Positions 54,452-63,949 of a stretch of 64,000 nucleotides of DNA are shown here, piece by piece; the stretch's first letter is position 1; every line of letters starts with the position of its first letter. The stretch comes from an uncultured Roseateles sp. (GTDB taxonomy: Bacteria > Pseudomonadota > Gammaproteobacteria > Burkholderiales > Burkholderiaceae_C): NCBI RefSeq assembly GCF_945956965.1, contig NZ_CAMFJS010000021.1, positions 26,740 to 90,739 of the forward strand, written 5' to 3'. The notes beneath the pieces were generated by a model. That model saw nothing but the letters and a program-made list of their open reading frames with translations, had not been told where the DNA came from and searched no databases. Both the position numbers and the translations under genes were made by a program.

Positions 54452-55525
54452 ATGGATGCATTCACCGGTACTCGCGCCCTCACCCAAAGCCTTGATCTGG
54501 AGGCGCTGAGTACTTGGCTGACTGCCCATCTGCCGGGCTTTACCGGCCCCTTGAGCATCGAGCAGTTCAAGGGCGGGCAATCCAACCCGACCTACAAACT
54601 CATCACGCCTGGCGGCAGCTATGTGATGCGCAGCAAGCCCGGCCCAGTCGCCAAGCTGCTGCCTTCGGCCCATGCGATTGAGCGCGAGTTCACCGTGATG
54701 CGGGCCTTGTCCGACAGCGCCGTGCCGGTGCCGCAGATGCTAGCCCTGTGCGAAGACGAATCCGTGATCGGCCGCGCCTTCTACATCATGGCCTTCATGC
54801 CCGGCCGCGTGCTGTGGGACCCCAGCCTGCCCGGCATGACCCCGGCTGAGCGCAGCGCCATCTTTGATGAGATGAACCGTGTCATCGCGGCCCTCCACAA
54901 GGTCGACTTCAGCGCCTGCGGCCTGGCCGAGTACGGCAAACCGGGCAATTATTTCGAACGCCAGATCGGGCGCTGGAGCAAGCAGTACCTGGCCTCGGTG
55001 ACCGAGCCCATCCAGGCCATGGATGAGTTGATTGCTAGGCTGCCCGCTCACATTCCGGCATCGGCGCGCGACCCCAGTGAAGTTGCCATCGTTCATGGCG
55101 ACTTCCGCCTCGACAACCTGATCTTCCATCCCGACAAGCCCGAGGTGATGGCGGTGCTGGACTGGGAGTTATCGACCCTGGGCCACCCGCTGGCCGACTT
55201 CAGCTACCACTGCATGACTTGGCACATCCAGTCTTCCGGCGCAGCGCGTGGCCTAGCCGGCAAAGACCTGGCGGCTCTGGGCATCCCGGACGAGCTCAGC
55301 TATGTGCGCCGCTACTGCGAGCGCACCGGCCGCAGCGATGTGGACCGCGTCATGCAGGACTGGAACTTCTACCTCGCCTACAACCTGTTCCGCATCGCGG
55401 CGATTCTGCAAGGCATCGCCAAGCGCGTGGTGGACGGCACCGCGTCCAGCCAACAAGCCCGCGAGGCCGGCGCCGGCGCTCGCCCGCTGGCGGAACTGGC
55501 CTGGCAGTTTGCCCAAAAGGGCTGA
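54452..55525 (+). CDS. APH-fold phosphotransferase, acyl-CoA dehydrogenase-associated type
   Basis: 357 residues. FKGGQSNPTYKLITPGGSYVMRSKP is the nucleotide-binding part, HGDFRLDNLIFHP the catalytic loop, and AVLDWELSTLGHPLADF the metal-binding Asp segment. Homologues near ACAD10/11 phosphorylate hydroxyacyl-CoA or similar small molecules. The substrate is not known. Likely co-transcribed with the Crp/Fnr gene. Confidence 0.88.
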   Translation: MDAFTGTRALTQSLDLEALSTWLTAHLPGFTGPLSIEQFKGGQSNPTYKLITPGGSYVMRSKPGPVAKLLPSAHAIEREFTVMRALSDSAVPVPQMLALCEDESVIGRAFYIMAFMPGRVLWDPSLPGMTPAERSAIFDEMNRVIAALHKVDFSACGLAEYGKPGNYFERQIGRWSKQYLASVTEPIQAMDELIARLPAHIPASARDPSEVAIVHGDFRLDNLIFHPDKPEVMAVLDWELSTLGHPLADFSYHCMTWHIQSSGAARGLAGKDLAALGIPDELSYVRRYCERTGRSDVDRVMQDWNFYLAYNLFRIAAILQGIAKRVVDGTASSQQAREAGAGARPLAELAWQFAQKG

Positions 55526-55535
55526 AACCGCTGAA

Positions 55536-55558
55536 TCGGGCCGGCAGACCCTGCCCGA
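55536..55558. terminator. possible bidirectional hairpin after phosphotransferase gene
   Basis: TCGGGC (55536-55541) pairs with GCCCGA (55553-55558) in the convergent gap; short, and without a real T run. Confidence 0.3.
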
Positions 55559-55582
55559 AATCAATCCATGACCAGCGCGGCC

Positions 55583-56326
55583 TCAGCCGTGAGGCCCATC
55601 CTCATCCGGGCTGGAGCTGTGCCAGGCCACCGAGGTCGTGGTCGGCCAAGGGCCGCGCTCAGACAACTTCCCATTGATCCGCAATGCCTCACGGCAGGCG
55701 GACTCCAGCACACGCACCAGGGCTTGAATCTTAGGCAAGGTGGGCTCGGCCATGGCGGTGCGCAAATAGACGTTGCCACGCATGGTCATCAGCACAAAGG
55801 GCACGCCTTCGGGCAACAAGTCTTGGCTGGCTTGGGCCAAAATTTCGCTCAACTCGCCTTCTAGCCAGTCAGCGGCCAAGGTCTTATTGACACCCAGGGC
55901 CCCAAAACGCTGCCTCACCAGCTTGGATGAAATATTGGCCACCTTGGGGAACATCACCAGCCAGCGCATTTCCTCCGGCGTGTCGGTGTCCACCCGCGTT
56001 TTCAAGGTATCCGTATAGGCCTCAAAGACGGTCCGCTCCAGCACCTCCATGAGTTGGCGGCACAGAATCATCATTTGCAGATCGCTGTGCAGGCGCAACT
56101 CGCAGCGCATGCGCAATTCGGTGCCCTCGATATAGGCACGTTGCGATGCCCCCCATTCGATGCGCAAGCTGCCCGGCATGGCCTTGGGCTGCTCAATCAA
56201 GAAGCCGCGCCCATCCTTGGCAAGCCGGAACTGCCCCTGCCGACTCTCCGCCCAATCATGTATGGGCCGCCAACGCGCAGCATTGGCGCGGGCAATGAAC
56301 CAGTGTTTAACTTGCTTTAAAAACAT
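55583..56326 (-). CDS. conserved-looking hypothetical cytoplasmic protein
   Basis: 247 residues, not recognised. No signal peptide or membrane helix. A basic N-terminus (FLKQVKHWFIARANAARWRPIHDWAE) precedes a beta-rich segment and a helical part with DTPEEMRWLVMFPKVANISSK. GC content and codon use match neighbours, so it looks real. It borders a decayed gene. Confidence 0.72.
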   Translation of the reverse strand: MFLKQVKHWFIARANAARWRPIHDWAESRQGQFRLAKDGRGFLIEQPKAMPGSLRIEWGASQRAYIEGTELRMRCELRLHSDLQMMILCRQLMEVLERTVFEAYTDTLKTRVDTDTPEEMRWLVMFPKVANISSKLVRQRFGALGVNKTLAADWLEGELSEILAQASQDLLPEGVPFVLMTMRGNVYLRTAMAEPTLPKIQALVRVLESACREALRINGKLSERGPWPTTTSVAWHSSSPDEDGPHG

Positions 56327-56388
56327 GAACTAACACAGTGAGTCAGCGCGGCCCGTGGACCCACGCGAAAAAATAGTTAAGGCAAACA

Positions 56389-57008
56389 ATGATTGATATT
56401 GACTCTTGTGCCACGCCAATTGGCCACAAAGTTCACATCATGTTGGAAGAATGCGACTTACCCAATCGGGTGATCCCCGCGAACATGGGGAGCGAGCCAC
56501 AGTTTGAAAGCAAATTTCTACAAACAAGCCCGAATAACAAGATGACCACGTCGCCGGACAGCAGTCCACCTGAGAGCCAGACCGCTCACTGATTCAGATC
56601 AGGCGCAGCACTTCCTGACCTCGCCATCAAGACTCGTCGCCTTTAAGCGCTCGGCCACTCGCCCGGTGAATACCAAGACCTTCAACGACGCTGGCATCAG
56701 CCGAGCGGCGTCGGCCCCATGCGGGAACAAGCCCAGCAAAGCCAAGTCCACACCAAAGAAAATGCGCGCATTTATTCGGCGATGCCGCAGTACAGCACAG
56801 CGACTTTACGGGCTGATGAATACTCGCCTGACGCGCCTCAAGAGCACTGGCAGCAGCAACGACGGCTTTGCTGAGGTGCCAACTTCGATGGACTGCGGAT
56901 AACGCCTGCTCAGGAAGTGTGGCGAGCACCAGCGAATCATGGATCAGCTTGATGAAGCTGCCGAAAGCTCCGAAGTGAAGCGTGGCCTGGAGGCGCCGGC
57001 TCAATGAC
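56389..57008 (+). pseudogene. decayed glutathione S-transferase gene (YghU/GstB-like)
   Basis: The first 50 codons match the N-terminus of GSTs of this type: MIDIDSCATPIGHKVHIMLEE, then LPNRVIPANMG and FLQTSPNNKM. The frame is then lost with an early stop at 56590-56592. Further pieces of the same protein reappear in order: EYQDLQRRWHQPSGVGPM at about 56668-56721 in the same frame, RLYGLMNTRLT near 56801 in another frame, and EVKRGLEAPA near 56972, with an in-frame TAA between the last two. This order and the frame changes indicate an inactivated gene. The rest of 57009-57200 shows nothing. Confidence 0.75.
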
Positions 57009-57200
57009 GCCAGATTCGATGCAAGGGCAAAGCACCCGAACTGCTGCCCGGCGAGCAAAAAAACGCTGGCATCTCACGCCGTGAAACCGAAACGCTGACG
57101 CCCAATCTCAGCGCATAGATGCGGCGCGCCAGCGGGCCGAGTACCGCCCAGAGCGCGAAGGCAACGATGAAGACAAGAGGGGAATGATTGGCCAGAAAAC

Positions 57201-57277
57201 TGGCCCGACCAGCAAGAATCGAACTTGCAACCGCCCGCTTAGAAGGCGGGTGCTCTATCCAGTTGAGCTATGGTCGG
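57201..57277 (-). tRNA. tRNA-Arg (anticodon UCU)
   Basis: 77 bases including an encoded CCA. Acceptor stem CCGACCA/TGGTCGG, D arm GCTC/GAGC, anticodon stem CCCGC/GCGGG with loop CTTCTAA, T arm GCAAG-TTCGATT-CTTGC, discriminator G. All stems pair perfectly. Confidence 0.97.
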
Positions 57278-57376
57278 TACACGGGAGGCAGGCGCCTCCG
57301 CAGGGAGCGTGATTGTGCCATGGCCGCCAGCGCCTGCCAGGCCTCACTGAGGCGAGGCAGGAGCGGCTAGCAGGTT

Positions 57377-59365
57377 TTAACCCAGCATGACATTGACGAT
57401 GGCGTTGCCAATGCCCATCAGCGCGGCGCCCGAGATCAGGCCGGCACAGATCGGCTCGCAACCTTCCACCCAAACGCGGTTGCCAGGCGTACCGGGCGCC
57501 TTGTGACGGCGACCCATCAGCCAGAACAGCAAGGCGCCGGCAAACATGGCGATCACCGACTCGGGCGGCAGCACCACACCCAGGCCGATGGACACGGCCG
57601 ACAAGGGGAAACGACCCTTGAAGATGATGCGCGCGATCTCGATGGCCGCGGCGCAAACCGCCGCCACCACCATGGCCACGATGGCAGAGGCCGGCAGACC
57701 TTGCACGCCCTTGGCAATGATCTCGGCCACACCCTTCCACTGCAAGGCGGCCGGCATCGCAAACTGCTCGGACACGATGGTGGCGGTGGAGCGCACGCCG
57801 TTGGCATCCGCCGGCAAGAACAGCAAGAAGTACAGCGGCACGCAAGCCAGCACGCCGGCAAAAATGCCGATCACATGACCCACCGCCTGATGCCGCGGCT
57901 TACCACCCAACATATAGCCGGGCTTGATGTCGGACAGCAGATTGGCGGCATTGGAGGCCACTTCCGAGGTCATGCCGGCGGGCAGCAAATTGCTGGCTGG
58001 GTTGGTCCGGTCAATCGCACCCATGGTGAACTGGGTGATCTTGGACAGCGCACCGGTGGGCGTCCACGAAGTCAGCGCCATGGCATTGGTGCAGATCACC
58101 GTCAGCACAAAGATCAGCGGCAAGGAAATCAGGGCCAGCAACCAAGGCACACCAAAGAAGGCGTGAGTAACCCAAGCACCCAACACACTGAAGACGGGCA
58201 CGCCAACAAATGACACCCACAGCGGCACTTCGATATCAGCCAGCAGATCAGGGCCTTGGCCCGCAGCAGCCTTCTTCTTGCCCAGATTCTTGAAGGCGCT
58301 GGTGAACAACTCAGGCTTGGCCAACAGGCCCACCAAAGCACCCACCACCATCATCGTGACGCCCCACCACATGGACCATTGATTCACGATCTCAGCGCGC
58401 GAAATCGGCACCAGGCTGCCATTGGGCGCCACGCGCTGAACGATGTCGCCCGCCTGAATCATGATGGGAGCCAGGATGACGAAATTGACAAAAGAGCCCA
58501 GCAAGACGCTGCTCGCCACCGCAATGCCCATCAAACCGCCGACGCCCAGCATGGCCGCATCCAGCGTGAAGCGCAGACCCAGGGCACGGAAGTCCACGCC
58601 CAGCACTTTCGGAATCCACAAATCAGCTTTGACTGCCGCTTGATAGTAATAAGTGTCCAGGCGCTCATGGAAAGTCCAGGGCGCACTCATGCCCGCCCAC
58701 TGATCCATGCGCAGGATCTTGAACTGCAAGAGCTTCATCCAGCCGTCACTGACCAGCGCTTGATAGAGACCCGTACCCACGGCCACATAGCCCAGCAGAC
58801 GCGCTTTGAAAACGCCACTGCCTGCATCACCGTTGTAAAGCGAATCCAGCACCACACCGCTGGCGCGGCCCTCAGGGAAAGGCAGTTGCTCTTCATTGAT
58901 GAAGCGACGCTTCATCGGGAAGGCCACCAGCACGCCCAGGATCGAAACCACAACGATCCAGATCATCATCTGCCACCAGGGGATGATGCGGCCGGTGATC
59001 AACATATAGGCCGCCAGACTCGAGAACAAAGGCGACACCGCATAGCCCGCCGCCGTAGCGATGGACTGGGTGCAGTTGTTTTCGAGAATCGTGTAGTCGG
59101 TGGTCAAACCCGAGTTATTCAGGGCGCGGAACAGGGCAAAAGACAGAATCACCGAGGTCAAGCCGACCCCGATACCAATGCCCGTCTTGCCGCCGATATA
59201 GAGCGATGTGGCAGCCAACACGGCGCCGAGCAAAAAGCCCGTCAGCGCGGAGCGCAGCGTCAACTGCGGCATATCGCCACGGAAGATGTTCTTGAACCAC
59301 CACTCGTCTTTTTGCGCCCGCGTCCAGGTGCGGATCTGCTCGTCGGTCAGTTGTTGGATAGCCAT
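57377..59365 (-). CDS. OPT-family oligopeptide/metallophore transporter
   Basis: 662 residues with about 14-16 membrane segments. LTLRSALTGFLLGAVLAATSLYIGGKTG and the ENNCTQSIATAAGYA motif are OPT family hallmarks, as is the GYMLGGKPRHQAVGH segment. These transporters import peptides or metal chelates with protons. The bacterial subgroup is poorly characterised. It stands between two tRNA genes, all on the minus strand. Confidence 0.92.
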   Translation of the reverse strand: MAIQQLTDEQIRTWTRAQKDEWWFKNIFRGDMPQLTLRSALTGFLLGAVLAATSLYIGGKTGIGIGVGLTSVILSFALFRALNNSGLTTDYTILENNCTQSIATAAGYAVSPLFSSLAAYMLITGRIIPWWQMMIWIVVVSILGVLVAFPMKRRFINEEQLPFPEGRASGVVLDSLYNGDAGSGVFKARLLGYVAVGTGLYQALVSDGWMKLLQFKILRMDQWAGMSAPWTFHERLDTYYYQAAVKADLWIPKVLGVDFRALGLRFTLDAAMLGVGGLMGIAVASSVLLGSFVNFVILAPIMIQAGDIVQRVAPNGSLVPISRAEIVNQWSMWWGVTMMVVGALVGLLAKPELFTSAFKNLGKKKAAAGQGPDLLADIEVPLWVSFVGVPVFSVLGAWVTHAFFGVPWLLALISLPLIFVLTVICTNAMALTSWTPTGALSKITQFTMGAIDRTNPASNLLPAGMTSEVASNAANLLSDIKPGYMLGGKPRHQAVGHVIGIFAGVLACVPLYFLLFLPADANGVRSTATIVSEQFAMPAALQWKGVAEIIAKGVQGLPASAIVAMVVAAVCAAAIEIARIIFKGRFPLSAVSIGLGVVLPPESVIAMFAGALLFWLMGRRHKAPGTPGNRVWVEGCEPICAGLISGAALMGIGNAIVNVMLG

Positions 59366-59543
59366 GACTGATGTGTTTGATTTTGAAGGCTTTTGATCAA
59401 GCCTGTTTTGGCGTCAGTGAAGGTCGGTAGACCCGAAGCGGCGAAGTGTCCGTGCTTCCACGCCCTTTGTTAAGCAGAGCTTACCCAAAGGCGTGGCATC
59501 AAATTGCGCAGACTCATCAATACGAAAAGACTCAGGCCGGAAA

Positions 59544-59580
59544 TGAAAAAACCCGCTGCAAGCATTGCTCACAGCGGGTT
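59544..59580 (-). terminator. Rho-independent terminator of the tRNA-Pro gene
   Basis: Read on the minus strand, AACCCGCTG (59572-59580) pairs with CAGCGGGTT (59550-59558) and is followed by a T run. It lies 14 bases after the tRNA-Pro 3' end. Confidence 0.85.
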
Positions 59581-59594
59581 ATCCAATTGGGTCT

Positions 59595-59671
59595 TGGTCG
59601 GGGCGGCGGGATTCGAACTCGCGACCCTCTGCTCCCAAAGCAGATGCGCTACCAGGCTGCGCTACGCCCCG
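59595..59671 (-). tRNA. tRNA-Pro (anticodon UGG)
   Basis: 77 bases including an encoded CCA. Acceptor CGGGGCG/CGCCCCG, anticodon loop TTTGGGA between CTGC/GCAG stems, T loop TTCGAAT, discriminator A. All expected pairs are present. Confidence 0.97.
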
Positions 59672-59900
59672 ACTAAGACAGCTATTCTAGCCTGAATTTT
59701 TTGGCCTTGCGAGATATTTCTGAAAATTATTTCAAAAGCACGAAAGCCAAGGGCAATCCAGACAAAAAACCGCCCTCCCCGCCCGCGCTCAGCCTTTGTG
59801 TCAAAATCAATCGGCACAAGGCCGAGCGCCTGCCGTGCCAACCAACTCAAGCACTGCAGCCAATCAGCGGCAACACAACAAGCCCGTCCAAGGACAAGCA

Positions 59901-60230
59901 ATGAGCAGCGAACTGATCAAACATATTTCCGACGCCTCTTTTGAGACCGATGTCATCCAAGCCGGCAAGCCCGTGCTGGTGGACTACTGGGCCGAATGGT
60001 GCGGCCCCTGCAAGATGATTGCCCCCATCCTGGACGAAGTCTCCAAAGACTACGGTGACCGCCTGCAGATCACCAAGATGAATGTGGACGAAAACCGTGA
60101 AGTGCCCGCCAAGTTCGGCATTCGCGGCATCCCCACCTTGATGCTGTTCAAGGACGGCCAGCTGGCCGCCACCAAGGTTGGCGCCTTGTCCAAGACACAA
60201 TTGACCGCCTTCCTGGACGCTAACCTATAA
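59901..60230 (+). CDS. trxA: thioredoxin TrxA
   Basis: 109 residues from ATG 59901 with an AAGGA site. The active site WCGPC is at residues 33-37, followed by the cis-proline loop in [14 protein letters not shown]. Cytoplasmic disulfide reductase. The trxA-rho order is common in Proteobacteria. A consensus -10 box for rho overlaps its last codon. Confidence 0.97.
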   Translation: MSSELIKHISDASFETDVIQAGKPVLVDYWAEWCGPCKMIAPILDEVSKDYGDRLQITKMNVDENREVPAKFGIRGIPTLMLFKDGQLAATKVGALSKTQLTAFLDANL

Positions 60231-60231
60231 T
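60201..60231 (+). promoter_or_regulatory. predicted sigma-70 promoter of rho
   Basis: TTGACC (60201-60206) and a perfect TATAAT (60226-60231) inside the end of trxA; the spacer is 19 bases, longer than ideal. Transcription would start near 60238, at the base of the first leader hairpin. Confidence 0.5.
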
Positions 60232-60237
60232 CATTCG

Positions 60238-60435
60238 AAATTGCCGCTGCGGGCACTGGTTCAAACAGGTTCGCAGCGTTCGCAATTTGCCAACTCGCCC
60301 TGCTTAGCCGTCTTGAACGGCTCTGGCGCGAGGACTCGGCACCCAAGCTCCCGCGTTTATTTCTTGCGTTGCGTTTTTTGCCAGACCATGGTCCGGCGAC
60401 AAACGCTTGCTGGTTGCCGAAGTGTTTGTCACCGG
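60238..60435 (+). promoter_or_regulatory. structured 5' leader of rho with three hairpins
   Basis: Hairpin 1: AAATTGC and CGCTGCG pair with CGCAGCG and GCAATTT (60238-60288, 3-base bulge). Hairpin 2: AGCCGT/ACGGCT (60306-60322). Hairpin 3: CCGG-GACAAACGCTT with AAGTGTTTGTC-CCGG (60393-60435), 15 pairs with one G-U and one internal mismatch. rho is self-regulated through its leader in E. coli; these structures could play that part here. Confidence 0.55.
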
Positions 60436-60475
60436 TCCTTGGCAGGATCTTTGACCCCCTACCGGGTGTTCACCC

Positions 60476-61741
60476 ATGCATCTTTCCGAACTGAAAGCGC
60501 TTCACGTCTCCGAGCTCATCAAGATGGGCGAGGCGCTGGAGATCGACAACGTCGCCCGCATGCGCAAGCAGGAGTTGATGTTTGCGATCATGAAAAAGCG
60601 CGCCAAAGCTGGCGAACAAGTCTTCGGCGACGGCGTGCTGGAGGTCTTGCCTGACGGCTTCGGCTTCCTGCGCTCCATCGACGACAGCTATATGGCGTCC
60701 ACCGACGACATCTATCTGAGCCCGAGCCAGATCCGCCGCTTCAATCTCCACACCGGCGACATGATCGAAGGTGAAGTGCGCGTGCCCAAAGACGGCGAGC
60801 GCTACTTTGCTCTGGTCAAGGTCGACCGCGTCAACGAACTGACGCCCGAGGAGAGCAAGCACAAGATCATGTTCGAGAACTTGACGCCACTGTTCCCTCG
60901 CGAACAGTTCAAGCTCGAGCGCGACAACTTCAAGGGCGAAGAAAACGTCACCGGCCGCATCATTGACTTGATTGCACCCATCGGCAAAGGCCAGCGCGCC
61001 CTGATCGTCGCGCAGCCCAAGACCGGTAAGACCGAGATGATGAAGAGCATCGCGCACGCGTTGGTCGCCAATCATCCCGAGTCGCATCTGATCGTGCTGC
61101 TGGTGGACGAGCGCCCCGAAGAAGTGACCGAGATGATTCGCACCGTGCGCGGTGAAGTGATCAGCTCCACCTTTGACGAGCCGGCTGCCCGCCACGTGCA
61201 AGTGGCCGAGATGGTGATCGAGCGCGCCAAGCGCCTGGTCGAGCTCAAGAAGGATGTGATCATCCTGCTGGACTCCATCACCCGACTGGCCCGCGCCTAC
61301 AACAACGTCCTGCCCTCCTCGGGCAAGGTCTTGACCGGCGGTGTGGACGCCAACGCCCTGCAGCGCCCCAAGCGCTTCTTCGGCGCCGCCCGCAAGGTGG
61401 AAGAAGGCGGCTCGCTGACCATCATCGGCACCGCGCTGATCGACACCGGCAGCCGCATGGACGAAGTGATCTACGAAGAGTTCAAGGGCACCGGCAACTG
61501 CGAAATCCATCTGGATCGCCGCATGGCCGAGAAGCGCGTCTACCCTTCGATCCTGATCAACAAGTCCGGCACCCGCCGCGAAGAGTTGCTGCTCAAGCCA
61601 GAGATCCTGCAAAAGAGCTGGATCTTGCGCAAGCTGCTCTACAACATGGACGAGATCGAGGCGATGGAGTTTGTGCTGGACAAGATGAAGTCCACCAAAA
61701 ACAACCTCGACTTCTTCGACATGATGAGGCGTGGCGGTTAA
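60476..61741 (+). CDS. rho: transcription termination factor Rho
   Basis: 421 residues, standard length. [23 protein letters not shown] and [14 protein letters not shown] at the N-terminus; RNA-binding segment with GFGFLRS and [10 protein letters not shown]; Walker A in [12 protein letters not shown]-loop regions and [22 protein letters not shown]. Hexameric RNA helicase that ends transcription. A long structured leader precedes it. Confidence 0.97.
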   Translation: MHLSELKALHVSELIKMGEALEIDNVARMRKQELMFAIMKKRAKAGEQVFGDGVLEVLPDGFGFLRSIDDSYMASTDDIYLSPSQIRRFNLHTGDMIEGEVRVPKDGERYFALVKVDRVNELTPEESKHKIMFENLTPLFPREQFKLERDNFKGEENVTGRIIDLIAPIGKGQRALIVAQPKTGKTEMMKSIAHALVANHPESHLIVLLVDERPEEVTEMIRTVRGEVISSTFDEPAARHVQVAEMVIERAKRLVELKKDVIILLDSITRLARAYNNVLPSSGKVLTGGVDANALQRPKRFFGAARKVEEGGSLTIIGTALIDTGSRMDEVIYEEFKGTGNCEIHLDRRMAEKRVYPSILINKSGTRREELLLKPEILQKSWILRKLLYNMDEIEAMEFVLDKMKSTKNNLDFFDMMRRGG

Positions 61742-61753
61742 ATTGGACTTCGT

Positions 61754-61778
61754 GGTGCAGGCCTCAACCTGCACCTTT
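61754..61778 (+). terminator. Rho-independent terminator after rho
   Basis: GGTGCAGG (61754-61761) pairs perfectly with CCTGCACC (61768-61775) around a 6-base loop, followed by TTT. The short T run makes it moderate. Confidence 0.55.
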
Positions 61779-61814
61779 CGGGGCAAGGATTCGTCCACGC
61801 GCCATTCTTCGGGC

Positions 61815-61820
61815 TATAAT
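61815..61820 (+). promoter_or_regulatory. predicted -10 box of rpmE2
   Basis: Perfect TATAAT, 72 bases before the rpmE2 start; the -35 region is weak. The predicted leader contains two hairpins: CGTCACA/TGTGACG (61846-61862) and GCTGC/GCAGC (61865-61881). Confidence 0.5.
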
Positions 61821-61891
61821 CCCGGTTTTACTTCGTCAGCAAGTGCGTCACATGGTGTGACGTGGCTGCCGGCACTGCAGCGAGATCTCCC

Positions 61892-62149
61892 ATGAAAGAC
61901 GGCATTCACCCTAACTACCGCGACGTTTGCTTCGTGGACCAATCCAACGGCTTCAAGTTCGTGACGCGCTCGACCATGGGCAGCAAGGAAACCGTCAAGC
62001 TGGAAGACGGTCGCGAAGTGCCGCTGGTCAAGCTGGAAACCACCAGCGAATCGCACCCCTTCTACACCGGCCAACAAAAGAGCATCGACAATCTGGGCGG
62101 CCGCGTCGAGAAGTTCCGCAACAAGTTTGCAGGCTTCGCCAAGAAGTAA
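61892..62149 (+). CDS. rpmE2: 50S ribosomal protein L31 type B
   Basis: 85 residues from ATG 61892. [28 protein letters not shown] and the C-terminal [26 protein letters not shown] identify L31. The zinc-binding cysteine pairs of type A are missing, so it is the zinc-free type B. Followed by a strong terminator. Confidence 0.96.
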   Translation: MKDGIHPNYRDVCFVDQSNGFKFVTRSTMGSKETVKLEDGREVPLVKLETTSESHPFYTGQQKSIDNLGGRVEKFRNKFAGFAKK

Positions 62150-62180
62150 GTTACGCATTCATTCCTTCGGGACTGAATTC

Positions 62181-62208
62181 AAAAAGGCAGCTCAGGCTGC
62201 CTTTTTTT
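62181..62208 (+). terminator. Rho-independent terminator after rpmE2
   Basis: GGCAGC, loop TCAG, GCTGCC, then seven T; A run on the other side. Confidence 0.92.
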
Positions 62209-62299
62209 CGTCCCTACATGAACGCCTGAGGCGCAGAACAGCGAGCGTCTGCGGCATGATGTTACTTCATCAGTTAATTCAATCAGAAACCGCCCCCGC

Positions 62300-63949
62300 G
62301 TGAATCTTCCAACCCCTGCCATCGTTGCCGAGCGCGGCGCTCAGCGCATGCCTCGCCTGGCCCTGATTCTGTTTTGCGCCGCCTATGTCCTGCCCGGTCT
62401 TTTTGGCCGTGAACCCTGGCGAAATGCCGACCTGAGCGCCTTTGGTTTCATGAGCAGCGTGGCCAGCGGACACGCACCGTGGTGGCAGCCCAGCATCGCT
62501 GGCATTCATGCCGATGGCGGCCCCCTGCCCTACTGGATCGGCGCCATGGCCATCAAGGCCATGCCCATGTTCGAACCAGCCTTGGCCGCACGCCTGCCCT
62601 ACGCCTTGATGCTGGTCCTGGTCCTGATGCTGGTGTGGTACAGCTGCTTCCACCTGGCGCGCACCGAGGCTGCCCAGCCCGTGGCCTTTGCTTTCGGCGG
62701 CGAGGCGCAAGGCGTGGATTACGCTCGCGCCATGGCTGACGGCGCCTTGCTGGCCCTGATCGCCTCCCTGGGCTTGTTGCAACTGGGTCACGAAACGACG
62801 CCGGAACTGCTGCAACTACTGGCAAGTTCACTTTTTCTCTACGGCTTGGCGGCAGCGCCATTTCGACTGGCCAAGGCGCGCTGGGCAGTAATGCTGTCGC
62901 TGCCGGTGCTGGCCGCCAGTGGCGCACCTGCGGTGGCCCTGGCTTGCACCATGGTTGGCGCCATTCAATGCCACAGGTCCAGTTACACGCAGGTGCGTGA
63001 GTTGGCCTTGTGGATTCTGATTGCGGGCATGTTGGCCGCCATCAGCGCCTGGGAATTCAATGCCTGGGCCTGGCGCGTCAGCATTGATGCAGCACCCGCT
63101 ACCTTGCTGGACTTCTTGAATCTTGCAGCTTGGTTCAGCTGGCCGGCCTGGCCCTTGGCATTCTGGACCTTGTGGCGCTGGCGCGCGCATTGGCAGCATC
63201 GCCATATTTTTGCGCCCTTGAGCTTGGCCTTGATTGCCATGCTGACCAGCTTGCTGATGGACAACTCAGACCGCGCCTTGCTGCTCGGCTTGCCTGCGCT
63301 GGCCGTGCTGGCTGCGTTCGCCCTGCCCACCTTGAAGCGGGGATTTGCTGCGGCGATGGACTGGTTCTCGGTCTTCTTCTTCAGTGCGGGTGCACTGTTC
63401 TTCTGGATCTACTACCTGTCCATGCACCTCAATTGGCCGCAGACACCGGCCGCCAATCTGCGCCGCTTGGCCGATGGCTTTGAGCCCCAGTTCAATGCCC
63501 TGGCCTTGGCTGCAGCCCTGCTGGCCAGCGCTGCCTGGGTGGCGCTGGTGCGCTGGCGCACGGCGCGCAATCAACATGCTTTGTGGAAGAGCCTGGTCTT
63601 GCCGGCGGGCGGCGTGGCCCTGTGCTGGCTGCTTGCAATGAGCATCTTGCTGCCCTTCGCCGACTATGCGCGCAGCGATAAGGCCTTGATTGCACGGATT
63701 GGCCGCCACCTGCCGCCCGCCATTAATTGTTTGGCGGCACCCGATCAATCCATGGCCACGCTGGCGGCCATTGAATTCCATGGCGGGTGGCTCGTGGACG
63801 CCAAACGCCCACTGAGCGAAAGCGCTTGTGACTACGCGGTACAAGCGGCCAGCACAAACGTACCCGCCAATTGGGCCTTGGTGGCCGATGAGCAAAGACC
63901 CACCGATCGCAAACCCACCTTCAAGATTTGGAAACGGGTACTGCCCTAG
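62300..63949 (+). CDS. membrane glycosyltransferase, ArnT/PMT-like
   Basis: 549 residues from GTG 62300, with about 11-12 membrane segments. LPGLFGREPWRNADLSAFGFMSSVASG near the N-terminus carries the acidic residue of the first periplasmic loop, and GGPLPYWIGAMAIKAM is typical of ArnT/GT-83 proteins. They transfer sugars from lipid carriers to lipid A or protein. A soluble C-terminal portion (about 460-549) ends the protein. The acceptor is unknown. The last 51 bases of the window after it show nothing. Confidence 0.8.
   Translation: MNLPTPAIVAERGAQRMPRLALILFCAAYVLPGLFGREPWRNADLSAFGFMSSVASGHAPWWQPSIAGIHADGGPLPYWIGAMAIKAMPMFEPALAARLPYALMLVLVLMLVWYSCFHLARTEAAQPVAFAFGGEAQGVDYARAMADGALLALIASLGLLQLGHETTPELLQLLASSLFLYGLAAAPFRLAKARWAVMLSLPVLAASGAPAVALACTMVGAIQCHRSSYTQVRELALWILIAGMLAAISAWEFNAWAWRVSIDAAPATLLDFLNLAAWFSWPAWPLAFWTLWRWRAHWQHRHIFAPLSLALIAMLTSLLMDNSDRALLLGLPALAVLAAFALPTLKRGFAAAMDWFSVFFFSAGALFFWIYYLSMHLNWPQTPAANLRRLADGFEPQFNALALAAALLASAAWVALVRWRTARNQHALWKSLVLPAGGVALCWLLAMSILLPFADYARSDKALIARIGRHLPPAINCLAAPDQSMATLAAIEFHGGWLVDAKRPLSESACDYAVQAASTNVPANWALVADEQRPTDRKPTFKIWKRVLP

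Noticed and set aside
57201..59671. tRNA genes as attachment sites of an integrated element
   Set aside because: Only one OPT transporter gene lies between them, with no integrase and no direct repeat of the tRNA ends.
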